This document shows positions 28,660 through 37,418 of a stretch of DNA of 64,000 nucleotides, one piece after another. Location of the stretch: contig JADZGB010000043.1 of assembly GCA_020854105.1 (NCBI GenBank), forward strand, positions 310,001 to 374,000, given 5' to 3'. Position 1 is the first letter of the stretch. The number at the start of each line of letters is the position of its first letter. The position numbers were made by a program, and so were the translations under genes. This DNA comes from Burkholderiales bacterium (lineage in GTDB: Bacteria; Pseudomonadota; Gammaproteobacteria; Burkholderiales; SHXO01). Below the pieces are notes generated by a model. That model searched no databases. It worked only from the letters and a program-made list of their open reading frames with translations, and was not told where the DNA came from.

Positions 28660-28663
<4 letters not shown>
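26858..28663 (+). CDS. Fused LivM permease-LivG ATPase
   Basis: 601 aa. Residues 1 to about 320 form a LivM permease (LNLLTGYAGIVSVAHGALICVGSYA; coupling region LLHSRVGWALQSIREGDVRAQANGV). After a linker rich in Ala, Pro and Gln (about 325-350), residues about 350-601 form a LivG ATPase: Walker A GPNGSGKTT, GVQRTFQTPRLMGELSVLDN, LLPHGQQRLVEIARALLG as signature, Walker B LLLLDEPAAGLS. The fusion fixes a 1:1 ratio of channel and ATPase. Such LivM-LivG fusions are known in proteobacterial catabolic clusters. livF overlaps the end by ATGA. Confidence 0.93.
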
Positions 28664-29406
<743 letters not shown>

Positions 29407-29494
29407 CGGCGCCCGCACGGGGGCACGGTGCATCCGGCCCGCACGACACGAGACATGCAGACGCCCGCACGCGGGCCCCAGACGGAGACCGACG

Positions 29495-30607
29495 ATGAAG
29501 ATCCGCGAAGTCAAGCTCACCTCCTTCCGCCCGCCGCTGCCGGCCGGCACCGACGTGCCGACGCTCTACGGCGGCCAGTCGATCGGCGCCTACGTCAGCG
29601 ACTTCTTGGCGGTGCAGCTGATCACCGACGAGGGCATCACCGGCGAGGTGGTCAGCGCCTACGGCGGCCTGAGCCTCGCCCACTCCATCGCGGACCGCCT
29701 GCGGCCGCTGCTGATCGGCAGGGATCCGGCCTATCGCGAAGCCATCTGGCAGGACATGTGGCGGCGCGACCGCCTGCTCTACACCACCCAGTTCGCCATC
29801 GGCACGGTGGACGTCGCGCTGTGGGACCTGTACGCCAAGAGCCTGAACGCGCCGCTGTACCAGCTGCTGGGCGGCGTGCGCGACAAGGTACCGGTGTACG
29901 CCAGCTCGATGGAGCACCCGAGCATCGAGCTGTTCGTCGAGGAGGCGCTGAAGTACAAGGCGATGGGCTACCAGGCCTACAAGATGCACGTGTGGGGCGA
30001 TGCCCGGCGCGACATCGAGCTGTGCACCGCCGTGCGCAAGGCAGTGGGCGACGGCTGGCCGCTGATGATCGACGTGGCCGGCAACTACAACCAGCAGCAG
30101 GCGCTGATGGTCGGCAAGGTGCTGGAGGAGCTGGACTACCACTGGTACGAGGAGCCGCTGCGCGACTTCGACCTGCACGGCTACCGCTACCTGGCGGACA
30201 AGCTGGACGTGCCGATCTGCGGCGTCGAGGTGGTCGGCGGCTCGATGTACACCACCCCGGAGTACATCGCCACGCGCGCGGTGGACATCGTGCGCGCGGA
30301 CGTGTCCTTCAAGGGCGGCATCGGTCCGCTGAAGAAGATCGCCGGCCTGTGCGAGGCCTTCGGCATGAACCTGGAGGTGCACACCAACGCCAACACCATC
30401 ATCGACGCGGCCAACCTGCACGTGATCGCCTCGATCGCCAACAGCGAGTACTTCGAGCAGCTGGTGCCCGAGGCCCTGTTCACGCTGGCGGGGGTGGAGA
30501 AGATCCGCATCGACGGCGAGGGCTTCGCCCACGTCCCGCCGGGGCCCGGCATCGGCGCACGCATCGACTGGGAGCTGGTGGAGCGCTACAAGGTGTGCGA
30601 GATCTAG
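29495..30607 (+). CDS. Enolase-superfamily (mandelate racemase-like) dehydratase 1
   Basis: 370 aa, the usual size. Metal ligands are Asp193 (MIDVAGN), Glu219/220 (WYEEPL) and Glu245 (GVEVVGGS). The base motif on strand 2 is K163-M-H165 (YKMHVWG), and the strand-7 histidine is His296 (LEVHTNAN). A K-x-H motif plus His on strand 7 is seen in acid-sugar dehydratases and mandelate-racemase-like members, which abstract the alpha-proton of a carboxylate. The ATG at 29495 follows GGAG and begins MKIREVKLTSFR; an 88-bp gap separates it from livF. It probably converts an imported hydroxy- or polyhydroxy-acid to a 2-oxo-3-deoxy acid, or epimerises it. Substrate specificity cannot be read from sequence. 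Confidence 0.88.
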   Translation: MKIREVKLTSFRPPLPAGTDVPTLYGGQSIGAYVSDFLAVQLITDEGITGEVVSAYGGLSLAHSIADRLRPLLIGRDPAYREAIWQDMWRRDRLLYTTQFAIGTVDVALWDLYAKSLNAPLYQLLGGVRDKVPVYASSMEHPSIELFVEEALKYKAMGYQAYKMHVWGDARRDIELCTAVRKAVGDGWPLMIDVAGNYNQQQALMVGKVLEELDYHWYEEPLRDFDLHGYRYLADKLDVPICGVEVVGGSMYTTPEYIATRAVDIVRADVSFKGGIGPLKKIAGLCEAFGMNLEVHTNANTIIDAANLHVIASIANSEYFEQLVPEALFTLAGVEKIRIDGEGFAHVPPGPGIGARIDWELVERYKVCEI

Positions 30608-30620
30608 GGGAGAACCACGG

Positions 30621-31706
30621 ATGAAGATCACTAGCGTCAAGGCCAACCTTCTGCAGCCCAACCCGCACCCCTTCCGCTGGAAGGAGGAGTGGCCGGCGAT
30701 GACGATCCAGCACGTGCTGCTGCGCATCGGCAGCGACGAAGGTCACGAGGGCCAGTGCATCACCTGGCTGCTCAATCCAGGCGAGGTGGAGCATGCGCTG
30801 CCCGGCCTCAGGTCGGCGCTCGTCGGCCGCGACCCGCACGAGGTGGAGGCCATCAGCTACCAGCTCACCGACTCGCTGCGCAGCCCCACGCCGATGGCGA
30901 GCACGGTGGACATCTGCCTGTGGGACCTGCTGGGCAAGCACCACGGCGAGCCGATCTACCGCTTGTTGGGCGCCGCCCGCAACCGCATGAAGGCCTACGC
31001 CAGCACCGTGATGTACGAGACGGTACCCGAGTACGTGCAGTGCGCGGCCGAGTGCTACGAGCAGGGTTTCCGCGCCTTCAAGCTGCATGCGTTCGGCGTG
31101 CCCGACAAGGACATCGAGGTGTGCCGCGCCGTGCACGAAGCCTTCGGCGGCAGGATGGACCTGATGCTCGATCCGGTGAACGCCTATGACCGGCTGGGCG
31201 CGTTCAAGGTGGGCAAGGTGCTGGAGGATCTCGGGTTCTACTGGTACGAGGCACCGCTGCCCGACAGCGACCTGGTCGGCCTGGCGGATCTCTCGCGCAG
31301 CTTCCGCATTCCCATCACGGCCACCGAGAGCGTGAAGGACGGCCTGCGCGAGTATCCGAAGTACCTCGCCGGTGGCGTGGTAGACAGCGTGCGCTCGGTG
31401 GGCGACTGGATCGGCGGCATCACCGCGATGAGGAAGTCGGCCGCGCTGTGCGAGGCCTTCAACGCCAAGTACGAACCGCACAGCTACGGCACCACCCACG
31501 TGCAGGCCGCGCACTTCCACGTGATGCTGGCGATCCACAACTGCGATTTCCTGGAGATCCCGGTGCCGCAGGGGATCCTCGATGTCGGCATGCGCGACGT
31601 GATCCGCTGCGGTGCCGACGGCTACGTCGATGCGCCGACCAGGCCCGGCCTGGGCTATGACGTGGACTGGGCCATGATCGACAAGCTGACGCAGCGGGAA
31701 CTGTGA
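30621..31706 (+). CDS. Enolase-superfamily (mandelate racemase-like) enzyme 2
   Basis: 361 aa, 13 bp after enzyme 1 and only distantly similar to it. Catalytic residues are K154-L-H156 (FKLHAFG), Asp184 (MLDPVNAY), Glu210 (WYEAPLP), Glu236 (TATESV) and His287 (YEPHSYG). The second and third metal ligands are embedded in sequences unlike those of enzyme 1, pointing to a different substrate or stereoisomer. Two such enzymes in one operon suggest a mixture of diastereomers, or consecutive epimerisation and dehydration. The region ends with ARPGLGYDVDW-like sequence, common in this subgroup. Confidence 0.87.
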   Translation: MKITSVKANLLQPNPHPFRWKEEWPAMTIQHVLLRIGSDEGHEGQCITWLLNPGEVEHALPGLRSALVGRDPHEVEAISYQLTDSLRSPTPMASTVDICLWDLLGKHHGEPIYRLLGAARNRMKAYASTVMYETVPEYVQCAAECYEQGFRAFKLHAFGVPDKDIEVCRAVHEAFGGRMDLMLDPVNAYDRLGAFKVGKVLEDLGFYWYEAPLPDSDLVGLADLSRSFRIPITATESVKDGLREYPKYLAGGVVDSVRSVGDWIGGITAMRKSAALCEAFNAKYEPHSYGTTHVQAAHFHVMLAIHNCDFLEIPVPQGILDVGMRDVIRCGADGYVDAPTRPGLGYDVDWAMIDKLTQREL

Positions 31707-31776
31707 GCAGACGCTCGGTCATGCACCGGCATCCGTACAATGGGTGGACGAATCGCGACCGGCCGAGGAAACGCCT

Positions 31777-32532
31777 ATGCTGCTGACCACCGTACGGGAC
31801 AGTGTCCTGATCATCACCATGGACCGGGTTGCCAAGCGCAACGCGGTGGACAAGGCGCTGGCGGCGGCCATCGACGCCGCCCTCGCGCGCCTGGACGACG
31901 ATCCGGACCTGCGCGTGGGGGTGCTGACCGGCGGGACGACGGTCTTTTCCGCCGGCACCGATCTGCACGAGCCGACCAGTCCGGCGACACCCGACGGCGG
32001 CGAGTACGGCGTGATCCGCCGCGCGCGTCGCAAGCCGCTGATCGCCGCGGTCGAGGGCTTCGCGCTCGGCGGCGGCTTCGAGATCGTGCTCGCCTGCGAC
32101 CTGGTGGTGGCCGGGCGCAGCGCGCGTTTCGGGCTGCCGGAGGTCGCGCGCGGCGTGATCGCCAGCTGCGGCGCGCTGTTCCGCGCGCACGAACGCCTGT
32201 CGCCGACGGTGGCGATGGAGCTGCTGCTGACCGGCGATTCCATCGACGCGGCGCGCGCGCATGCGCTGGGGCTGGTCAACAGCGTGGTCGAGGACGGCAG
32301 CGCGGTGGACACGGCCGTGGCGCTGGGTCTGCGCATCGCCCGCCACAGCCCCGCCGCCATCGCTGCCACGTTGCGCGGCGCGCGCGAGGCGCGCGATGCG
32401 CTGGAGGATTCAGGCTGGTCTGCGACCGGGCGCGCTGCGGCCGAGGCCGCGGCCTCGCCCGATCGCGCGGAGGGCATCGCGGCCTTTTTCGAGAGGCGTG
32501 CGCCGCGGTGGAAGGGGCTGGGACGGAGCTGA
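31777..32532 (+). CDS. Enoyl-CoA hydratase/isomerase (crotonase fold), both catalytic Glu kept
   Basis: 251 aa crotonase-fold protein. The oxyanion-hole region is FSAGTDL (about 53-59), followed by ALGGGFEIVLACD, whose Glu matches the first catalytic glutamate, and FGLPEVARG, whose Glu matches the second. Retention of both suggests true hydratase activity, unlike the two crotonase paralogues further right. The start at 31777 follows GAGGAAA; an ATG 33 bp upstream lacks a ribosome site. It is the last gene of the liv2 run, and insertion-sequence debris begins immediately after its stop. Confidence 0.87.
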   Translation: MLLTTVRDSVLIITMDRVAKRNAVDKALAAAIDAALARLDDDPDLRVGVLTGGTTVFSAGTDLHEPTSPATPDGGEYGVIRRARRKPLIAAVEGFALGGGFEIVLACDLVVAGRSARFGLPEVARGVIASCGALFRAHERLSPTVAMELLLTGDSIDAARAHALGLVNSVVEDGSAVDTAVALGLRIARHSPAAIAATLRGAREARDALEDSGWSATGRAAAEAAASPDRAEGIAAFFERRAPRWKGLGRS

Positions 32533-32545
32533 CACGGAGAAGGAC

Positions 32546-33012
32546 AGTGCTGCTCCTCTACGACGCCTTAGGCATCCCCGTGCAAGCAATTCTCACCGAC
32601 AACGGCCGGGAGTTCTGCGGAAAACCAGAGAGCCATCCCTGCGAGCTTCTGCTCGCCATCGAAGGCATCGATCATCGCAAATACCAAGGTGCGCAGCCCA
32701 CGTACCAATGGGTTCGTCGAGCGGATGAATCGCACGCTGCTCGACGAGTGCTTCCGCGTAAAGGGACGCGAGAACTTCTATCTGACGATCGCTGAGATAC
32801 AGCGCGATCTGGATGAGTTCATGGCCTACTACAATCTGGATCGCAGCCACCAAGGCTACCGGCTGAACGCACGGACTCCAGCGCAAGCATTGCGCGAGGC
32901 GCTCGGAGTGGAGCACCTTCCCGAGCTGCGATTCCAGTTGCGGGCAGAAGCGCTCGAAGACGCAACAATGACCGTCACCGAGGAGACAGATATCGGCCAG
33001 CAAACCTCTTAG
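32546..33012 (+). pseudogene. IS481/IS3-like transposase remnant, 5'-truncated and frameshifted
   Basis: The C-terminal half of a DDE integrase-core transposase. The second Asp block (AILTDNGREFCG, about 32583-32618) is in one frame. After IDHR near 32675 the homology continues one base out of phase as TKVRSPRTNGFVERMNRTLLDE, which contains the catalytic Glu. The N-terminal half, the first Asp and the inverted repeats are missing. The C-terminal NLDRSHQGYRLNARTPAQAL is typical of IS481-type enzymes. It abuts the crotonase gene, so insertion and decay here mark an old rearrangement point. Confidence 0.85.
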
Positions 33013-33119
33013 ACTAAGAAGCGCCCAGAGTCCCGGGTGTCGGCGAAATACTTAAGGTCGAAGGTCTTCCACGGCAGATGATCCATCAACTGCGCGAACA
33101 CCAATCGGCCGACGTGCAT
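33009..33119 (-). pseudogene. IS4-like transposase N-terminal remnant
   Basis: 36 codons on the minus strand beginning MHVGRLVFAQLMDHLPWKTF. VFAQLMD-LPW is the start of many IS4-family transposases; the sequence then diverges and stops. It overlaps the end of the IS481-like remnant on the other strand. No other part of the element is visible. Confidence 0.6.
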
Positions 33120-33232
33120 ACGCGTGCCCTGCGCCCGGGAAAGCGATAGGTTCGCGCACTTTCGCGTTCAAATCGGAGACACGTCGAAAACGAGTCATTG
33201 CCTAAATCAATCAGCCCCTTGCAATCTCCGAC

Positions 33233-33445
33233 TCACCGGTTAACCGGACAGTAGTGATGCAGCGAGGCATCCCACGCGTAGTTCTCCCGCACGCAATTTG
33301 CAACTGCCTGCGAGGATTCGAGGTTGTCGCACATGTCTGTCGAGTGCGAGAACTGGGTTGCAGCAGGATAGCTGTCTGCCGATGCAGGTGCGACACACAG
33401 GAGACCAGCAACTACTACTACCGTACAGAGCCATCTCAGCAACAT
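33233..33445 (-). CDS. Small putative secreted Cys-containing protein
   Basis: 70 aa from ATG 33445 (GGGAAG upstream). A clear signal peptide, LLRWLCTVVVVAGLLCVAPASA, is followed by a 45-residue mature part with three cysteines (DMCDN, NCVREN, HYCPVN). No family is recognised. The region is less GC-rich than its surroundings and lies between IS remnants and the crotonase gene, suggesting acquired DNA. A longer start at 33490 would add 15 residues before the signal. Expression is uncertain; it could be a non-functional open frame. Confidence 0.4.
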   Translation of the reverse strand: MLLRWLCTVVVVAGLLCVAPASADSYPAATQFSHSTDMCDNLESSQAVANCVRENYAWDASLHHYCPVNR

Positions 33446-33486
33446 GAACGCACTTCCCGTGACGTACTGTACTGGTAACTTGCCCC

Positions 33487-34338
33487 TCAATCGGAAGATA
33501 CCGCATTAGAGGCATCAGGTCGGAGGCCAGAAAGATTATTCATCGCGCTAGACGAGCGCTGCGCCCTACCGCGCTCGACCACCGCCTGGCGGCGCTGCTC
33601 GATCTGCGCATGGTCCACGCTCGTCGCCCAGGCGCGCGAACGCGTTTTCTCCAGCGCCAGCGCATCGCCCAGGTTGCGCTCGTAGCCCTCGTCCATCAGG
33701 CGCTTGAGCGCAGCCAGCATCTCCGGCACCGCCGCCAGCATGTCGGCGGCCAGTGCCAGGCAGTGCGGCATGAGCTCCTCCGGCGCGACCACGCGATTGA
33801 CCAGGCCCCAGGCCTGCGCACGCTCTGCCGGAAGCTGGTTGCCGGCAAAGGACAACTCCTTCGCGCGCATCGGACCGATCAGGCGCGGCAGGCGCTGCGA
33901 CATCCCCCAGCCCGGCAGCACGCCCACGCGCGCATGGGTGTCGGCGAACACCGCACGGGTCGAGGCGACCAGCAGGTCGCAGGCGAGCGCCAGCTCGAAG
34001 CCGCCGGTGATGGCCGGGCCGTTGACCGCACCGATCACCGGCCAGGGAAACGCGCGCAGCGCCGCGACCGGATCGTTGCTCGGCAGCGGCACGACGGTCG
34101 CGGTCGGATCGCCGGCGGCGCCGAGTTCCTTCATGTCCACGCCGGCGCAGAACGCGTCGCCCGCGCCGGTCAGCACCACCACGCGCACGTCGCCGGCCGC
34201 CTCGATGGCGCGCAGCGCATCCACCAGCTCGCGCCGCAACGCCACCGACAGCGCGTTCTTCACCCGCGGCCGGTTCATCGTGAGCACCGCGCAGCCGGGC
34301 ATCGGCCGCTCGACCAGGACCAGGGACTCGCCGTTCAT
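33487..34338 (-). CDS. Enoyl-CoA hydratase/isomerase family protein, single catalytic Glu
   Basis: 283 aa crotonase-fold protein. FCAGVDM marks the oxyanion hole, and AITGGFELALACD keeps the first catalytic Glu. At the second Glu position the sequence reads FADTHARVGVLPGWG, with His instead. This single-Glu class often has isomerase, hydrolase or lyase-like activity. The last 20 or so residues (after RGRAQR) have no family resemblance and run toward the IS debris, so the original C-terminus may have been replaced. It is the last gene of the minus-strand racemase operon, separated from the preceding SDR by a 204-bp spacer with a large inverted repeat. Confidence 0.85.
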   Translation of the reverse strand: MNGESLVLVERPMPGCAVLTMNRPRVKNALSVALRRELVDALRAIEAAGDVRVVVLTGAGDAFCAGVDMKELGAAGDPTATVVPLPSNDPVAALRAFPWPVIGAVNGPAITGGFELALACDLLVASTRAVFADTHARVGVLPGWGMSQRLPRLIGPMRAKELSFAGNQLPAERAQAWGLVNRVVAPEELMPHCLALAADMLAAVPEMLAALKRLMDEGYERNLGDALALEKTRSRAWATSVDHAQIEQRRQAVVERGRAQRSSSAMNNLSGLRPDASNAVSSD

Positions 34339-34385
34339 TCAGGACTCCTCAAGTCAGAAGCATCAAACGCGAACAGCGCACAGCG

Positions 34386-34499
34386 CTAAACGCAAAGAGC
34401 GCAAAGGACGCAAAGGAAAACAACTCGCGCATGGATCATCGATCTCTAAGCATCCATGCTTTCGCTTTTCTTTGCGCTCTTTGCGTCCTTTGCGTTTAG
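34386..34499. repeat. Large imperfect inverted repeat built from CGCAAAG units
   Basis: The left arm begins CTAAACGCAAAGAGCGCAAA and the right arm ends with its near complement (TTTGCGTTTAG at 34489-34499). Each arm contains three CGCAAAG-type heptamers, but the order of the variable spacers (AG, GA) differs between arms. An inner GCATGGAT/ATCCATGC-like stem lies near the centre. It sits inside the intergenic gap of a minus-strand operon and may attenuate or stabilise the transcript. CGCAAAG-rich repeats of this kind are dispersed in many proteobacterial genomes. Confidence 0.75.
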
Positions 34500-34542
34500 A
34501 GTCAGTATTGCGCCTTTGCGTTAAGCGGTATTGGTACTGCAC

Positions 34543-35436
34543 TCAGCCGCCGCGCTGCTGGCGGTCGCTGGCGTCGCGCCGCTGGATCGCCTGGGCGGCA
34601 CGGCTCCAGTCCTCGTCGGTCCAGGACGCGAGGTGCGCGAAGTTGCCGCCGGTGGCCTGGTGCTCGGCGCCGTCGATGGCGATGGTCTGGCCGTTCAGGT
34701 ACTCCGCCGCCGGCGACATCAGGAACACCGCGAGGTTGGCCAGCTCGGGCATGCGCCCGGGGCGCTGCATCGGGTTCTGCGCGGCGAAGTCGAAGCTCCT
34801 GCCGGTCGGGTTCAGGCGCGCGCTCATGCCCTCGGTGGGAAATACGCCGGGGGCGATGGCGTTCAGGCGGATCCCGTGACGTCCCCACTCCACCGCCAGC
34901 GACTGCGTCATCGCGTGCAGGCCGGCCTTCGACATCGCCGAGGGCACCACGAAGGGTGAGCCGTTCCACACCCAGGTGGTGACGATGGACAGCACGGATG
35001 CCTTGCGGCCTTCCGCGATCCAGCGCTTGCCGCATTCGAGGGTGACCAGGAAGGAACCGCGGAACACGATGTTGGCGATGGCGTCGAAGCCTCGCACCGA
35101 CAGATCCTTCGTGCGCGCGATGAAGTTGCCGGCGGCATTGTTGACCAGACCGGTGAGCGGGCCGCCGTCGGCCCAGATGCGCTCGACCATCGCGGCGATC
35201 GCCTCGGGCTGGCGGATGTCGCAGGCGATCGGCACTACGCTGCCGCCGTGCGCTGCCATCAGCTCCTCCGCGGTCTGGTCCAGCACGCCGGCGCGCCGTC
35301 CGCAGACGATCACCTGCGCGCCGAGCAGCAGGAAGGCCTCCGCCATCACCCTGCCCAGCCCGGTGCCGCCCCCGGTCACCAGGATGCGCTGGCCCGCCAG
35401 CAGGCCGGGACGATAGACCAGGTCGTCTGCGTTCAT
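34543..35436 (-). CDS. SDR protein of the 2,4-dienoyl-CoA reductase type
   Basis: 297 aa. The NAD(P)-binding motif is TGGGTGLG (21-28) and CGRR at 45-48 suggests NADPH. Motif NNAAGNF follows at 99-105. The usual YxxxK is replaced by S166-A-M-S-K170, within FVVPSAMSKAGLHAMTQSLAVEWG. Loss of the tyrosine with retention of the lysine in this context is the mark of mitochondrial/peroxisomal-type 2,4-dienoyl-CoA reductases, which reduce conjugated dienoyl-CoAs from unsaturated fatty acids. ATG 35436 follows the previous stop by 13 bp. It points to unsaturated intermediates in this beta-oxidation set. Confidence 0.82.
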   Translation of the reverse strand: MNADDLVYRPGLLAGQRILVTGGGTGLGRVMAEAFLLLGAQVIVCGRRAGVLDQTAEELMAAHGGSVVPIACDIRQPEAIAAMVERIWADGGPLTGLVNNAAGNFIARTKDLSVRGFDAIANIVFRGSFLVTLECGKRWIAEGRKASVLSIVTTWVWNGSPFVVPSAMSKAGLHAMTQSLAVEWGRHGIRLNAIAPGVFPTEGMSARLNPTGRSFDFAAQNPMQRPGRMPELANLAVFLMSPAAEYLNGQTIAIDGAEHQATGGNFAHLASWTDEDWSRAAQAIQRRDASDRQQRGG

Positions 35437-35449
35437 CGCTGCATGCCTC

Positions 35450-36259
35450 TCACTGTCCGCCGTAGCGCGGTTCGCGTTTGTCCAGGAAGGCGGCGATGCC
35501 CTCGGCGAAATCGTCACCCTGCGTGCACAGCACCTGGTTGCGGTCCTCCAGCGCGATCACCGTCTCCATCGAGCCTGCGTCGATCGCCAGCCCGAGCGCC
35601 TCCTTGGTCAGGCGCAGTGCCAGCGGCGTGGCACGCAGCATGTCGGCGCACAAGGCGCGCGCCTCGCGCTCTAGTTCCTCGACGCTGCCGACGCGGCTCA
35701 CCAGTCCCAGTGCATGCGCGCGCGCCGCGTCGATGAAGCGGCCGGTGAGCAGGTATTCCGCCGCCACCGAGGCGCCGACCATGCGTGGCAGGAAGTAACT
35801 CACGCCCACGTCGCAGCCGCTCAGCCCCAGGCGGATGAAGGAGGCGTTCATGCGCGCATCGGGCGTGGCCAGGCGGATGTCGGAGGCCAGCGCCAGGGCG
35901 AAGCCGCCGCCGCTGGCCGCCCCCTGCACGATGCTGACGATCGGCTGCGGGCAGCGGCGCATCGCCAGCATGATGTCGCGGACGTTCTTCTGCACCGCGA
36001 GCATGGCCTCGACGCCCTGGCGTGCGCCGCCGCTGGCCTGCATGTCCTTCAGGTCCAGCCCGGCGCAGAACGCCCGGCCGGCGCCGCGCAGCACCACCAC
36101 GCGCGCCGGCGAGTGCGCATCCAGCGAAACGAAGAACTCGTTCAACGCGCGGATCAGGGCGGGATCCAGGGCATTGAGCCGTTCGGGACGGTTGAGCGTG
36201 ACCCAGGCCACGCCGCCGTCCACGGCGACATCGAGCGGCGTTCCGGCTATCGTGCTCAC
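35450..36259 (-). CDS. Crotonase-fold enoyl-CoA hydratase/isomerase family protein lacking both Glu
   Basis: 269 aa from a GTG that overlaps the acyl-CoA dehydrogenase stop (GTGA). FCAGLDLKDM marks the oxyanion hole. Where crotonase has its two catalytic glutamates, this protein reads ASGGGFALALASD (Ala) and MNASFIRLGLSGCD (Phe). A nearby Asp in SGCDVGVSYFLPRMVG is conserved in this subgroup and could serve as the acid/base, as acidic residues do in dienoyl-CoA isomerases. It may therefore isomerise double bonds for the adjacent dienoyl-CoA-reductase-like SDR rather than hydrate enoyl-CoA. The function is inferred. Confidence 0.83.
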   Translation of the reverse strand: MSTIAGTPLDVAVDGGVAWVTLNRPERLNALDPALIRALNEFFVSLDAHSPARVVVLRGAGRAFCAGLDLKDMQASGGARQGVEAMLAVQKNVRDIMLAMRRCPQPIVSIVQGAASGGGFALALASDIRLATPDARMNASFIRLGLSGCDVGVSYFLPRMVGASVAAEYLLTGRFIDAARAHALGLVSRVGSVEELEREARALCADMLRATPLALRLTKEALGLAIDAGSMETVIALEDRNQVLCTQGDDFAEGIAAFLDKREPRYGGQ

Positions 36260-37404
36260 AGCCCGCGCGCGATCACTTCCTTCATGATCTCGCTGGTCCC
36301 GCCGTAGATGCGCTGCACGCGCGCATCGGCATACATGCGCGCCACCAGGTACTCGTTCATGTAGCCGTAGCCGCCGTGAAGTTGCACGCACTCGTCGATC
36401 ACCCCGCACTGCTGCTCGGCCGCCCACAGCTTGACCATCGACGCGGTGACCGTGTCCAGGGTGCCGGCCACCAGTTCGCTCACGCAGCGGTCGACGAAGG
36501 TGCGCGCGACCTTGATGGTGGTGGCGATCTCGGCCAGCTTGAAGCGGGTGTTCTGGAACTCCGCGAGGTGCTGGCCGAAGGCCTTGCGCTGGCGCACGTA
36601 GTCCAGGGTGGCCGCGTAGGCCCCTTCCATCGCCGCGACCGCGAGCACGCCGACGATGGTGCGCTCGTACGGCAGGTCGGACATGAGCTGGAAGAAGCCC
36701 TGCCCCTCGTGTCCGCCCAGCAGGTTCCCGGCCGGCACCTCGACGTCGTCGAAGAACAGCTCCGAGGTGTCCTGCGCCTTCAGGCCGATCTTGTCGAGCA
36801 CGCGCCCCACGCGGAAGCCCCTTGCATCCTTCGTCTCCACGATCAGGATGGAGGTGCCGCGCGCTCCCTGCGCCGGATCGGTCTTGGCCACCACCAGGAT
36901 CAGCTCGGCCAGGTAGCCGTTGGTGATGAAGGTCTTCGAGCCGTTGATCAGGTAGCGCTCGCCGCGGCGCTGCGCGCACGTGCGGATGCCCTGCAGATCC
37001 GAGCCGGTGCCGGGCTCGGTCATGGCGATCGCGCCCACCAGCTCGCCGCGCGCCATGCGCGGCAGGTAATGCTCGCGCTGCGCGTCGGTGCCGTGGTTGA
37101 GGAAGTAGTGCGCCACGATGCTGTGCACCGACGGACTCATGCCGGTGAGCGCCCGCCGCGCCATCGCCTCGTAGAACACCGCCTCGTGGCGGAAATCCCC
37201 GCCTGCACCGCCGTAGCGCTCCGGGATGTCGGAGCACAGGATGCCGAGCTGGCCGGCGCGCCGCCACAGCTCGTGGCCGACGTGCCCGCGCCGGCGCGCG
37301 GCTTCGTCGTCGGGAAGCATCTCGGTCTCGACGAAGCGCTCGACGGTATCGCGATACAGCTCGAGATCGGCATCGAGCCAGGCGGGGCGCAAATCGATCG
37401 GCAT
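36256..37404 (-). CDS. Acyl-CoA dehydrogenase, IVD/LCAD-type catalytic base
   Basis: 382 aa flavoprotein. FAD/substrate motifs AMTEPGTGSDLQGI, GSKTFITNG and ALTG are present, and the C-terminus is IYGGTSEIMKEVIARGL. The usual catalytic Glu (in YEGT) is Gly368 here. A glutamate occurs instead at LPYERTIVG (Glu247), the position used by isovaleryl-CoA and long-chain acyl-CoA dehydrogenases. This relocated base favours branched or long substrates, agreeing with the racemase gene next door. GAGGAT precedes ATG 37404; the racemase stop is 14 bp upstream. It forms 2-enoyl-CoA for the following crotonases, passing electrons to an electron-transfer flavoprotein not encoded here. Confidence 0.92.
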   Translation of the reverse strand: MPIDLRPAWLDADLELYRDTVERFVETEMLPDDEAARRRGHVGHELWRRAGQLGILCSDIPERYGGAGGDFRHEAVFYEAMARRALTGMSPSVHSIVAHYFLNHGTDAQREHYLPRMARGELVGAIAMTEPGTGSDLQGIRTCAQRRGERYLINGSKTFITNGYLAELILVVAKTDPAQGARGTSILIVETKDARGFRVGRVLDKIGLKAQDTSELFFDDVEVPAGNLLGGHEGQGFFQLMSDLPYERTIVGVLAVAAMEGAYAATLDYVRQRKAFGQHLAEFQNTRFKLAEIATTIKVARTFVDRCVSELVAGTLDTVTASMVKLWAAEQQCGVIDECVQLHGGYGYMNEYLVARMYADARVQRIYGGTSEIMKEVIARGL

Positions 37405-37418
37405 GGGAAATCCTCGCC

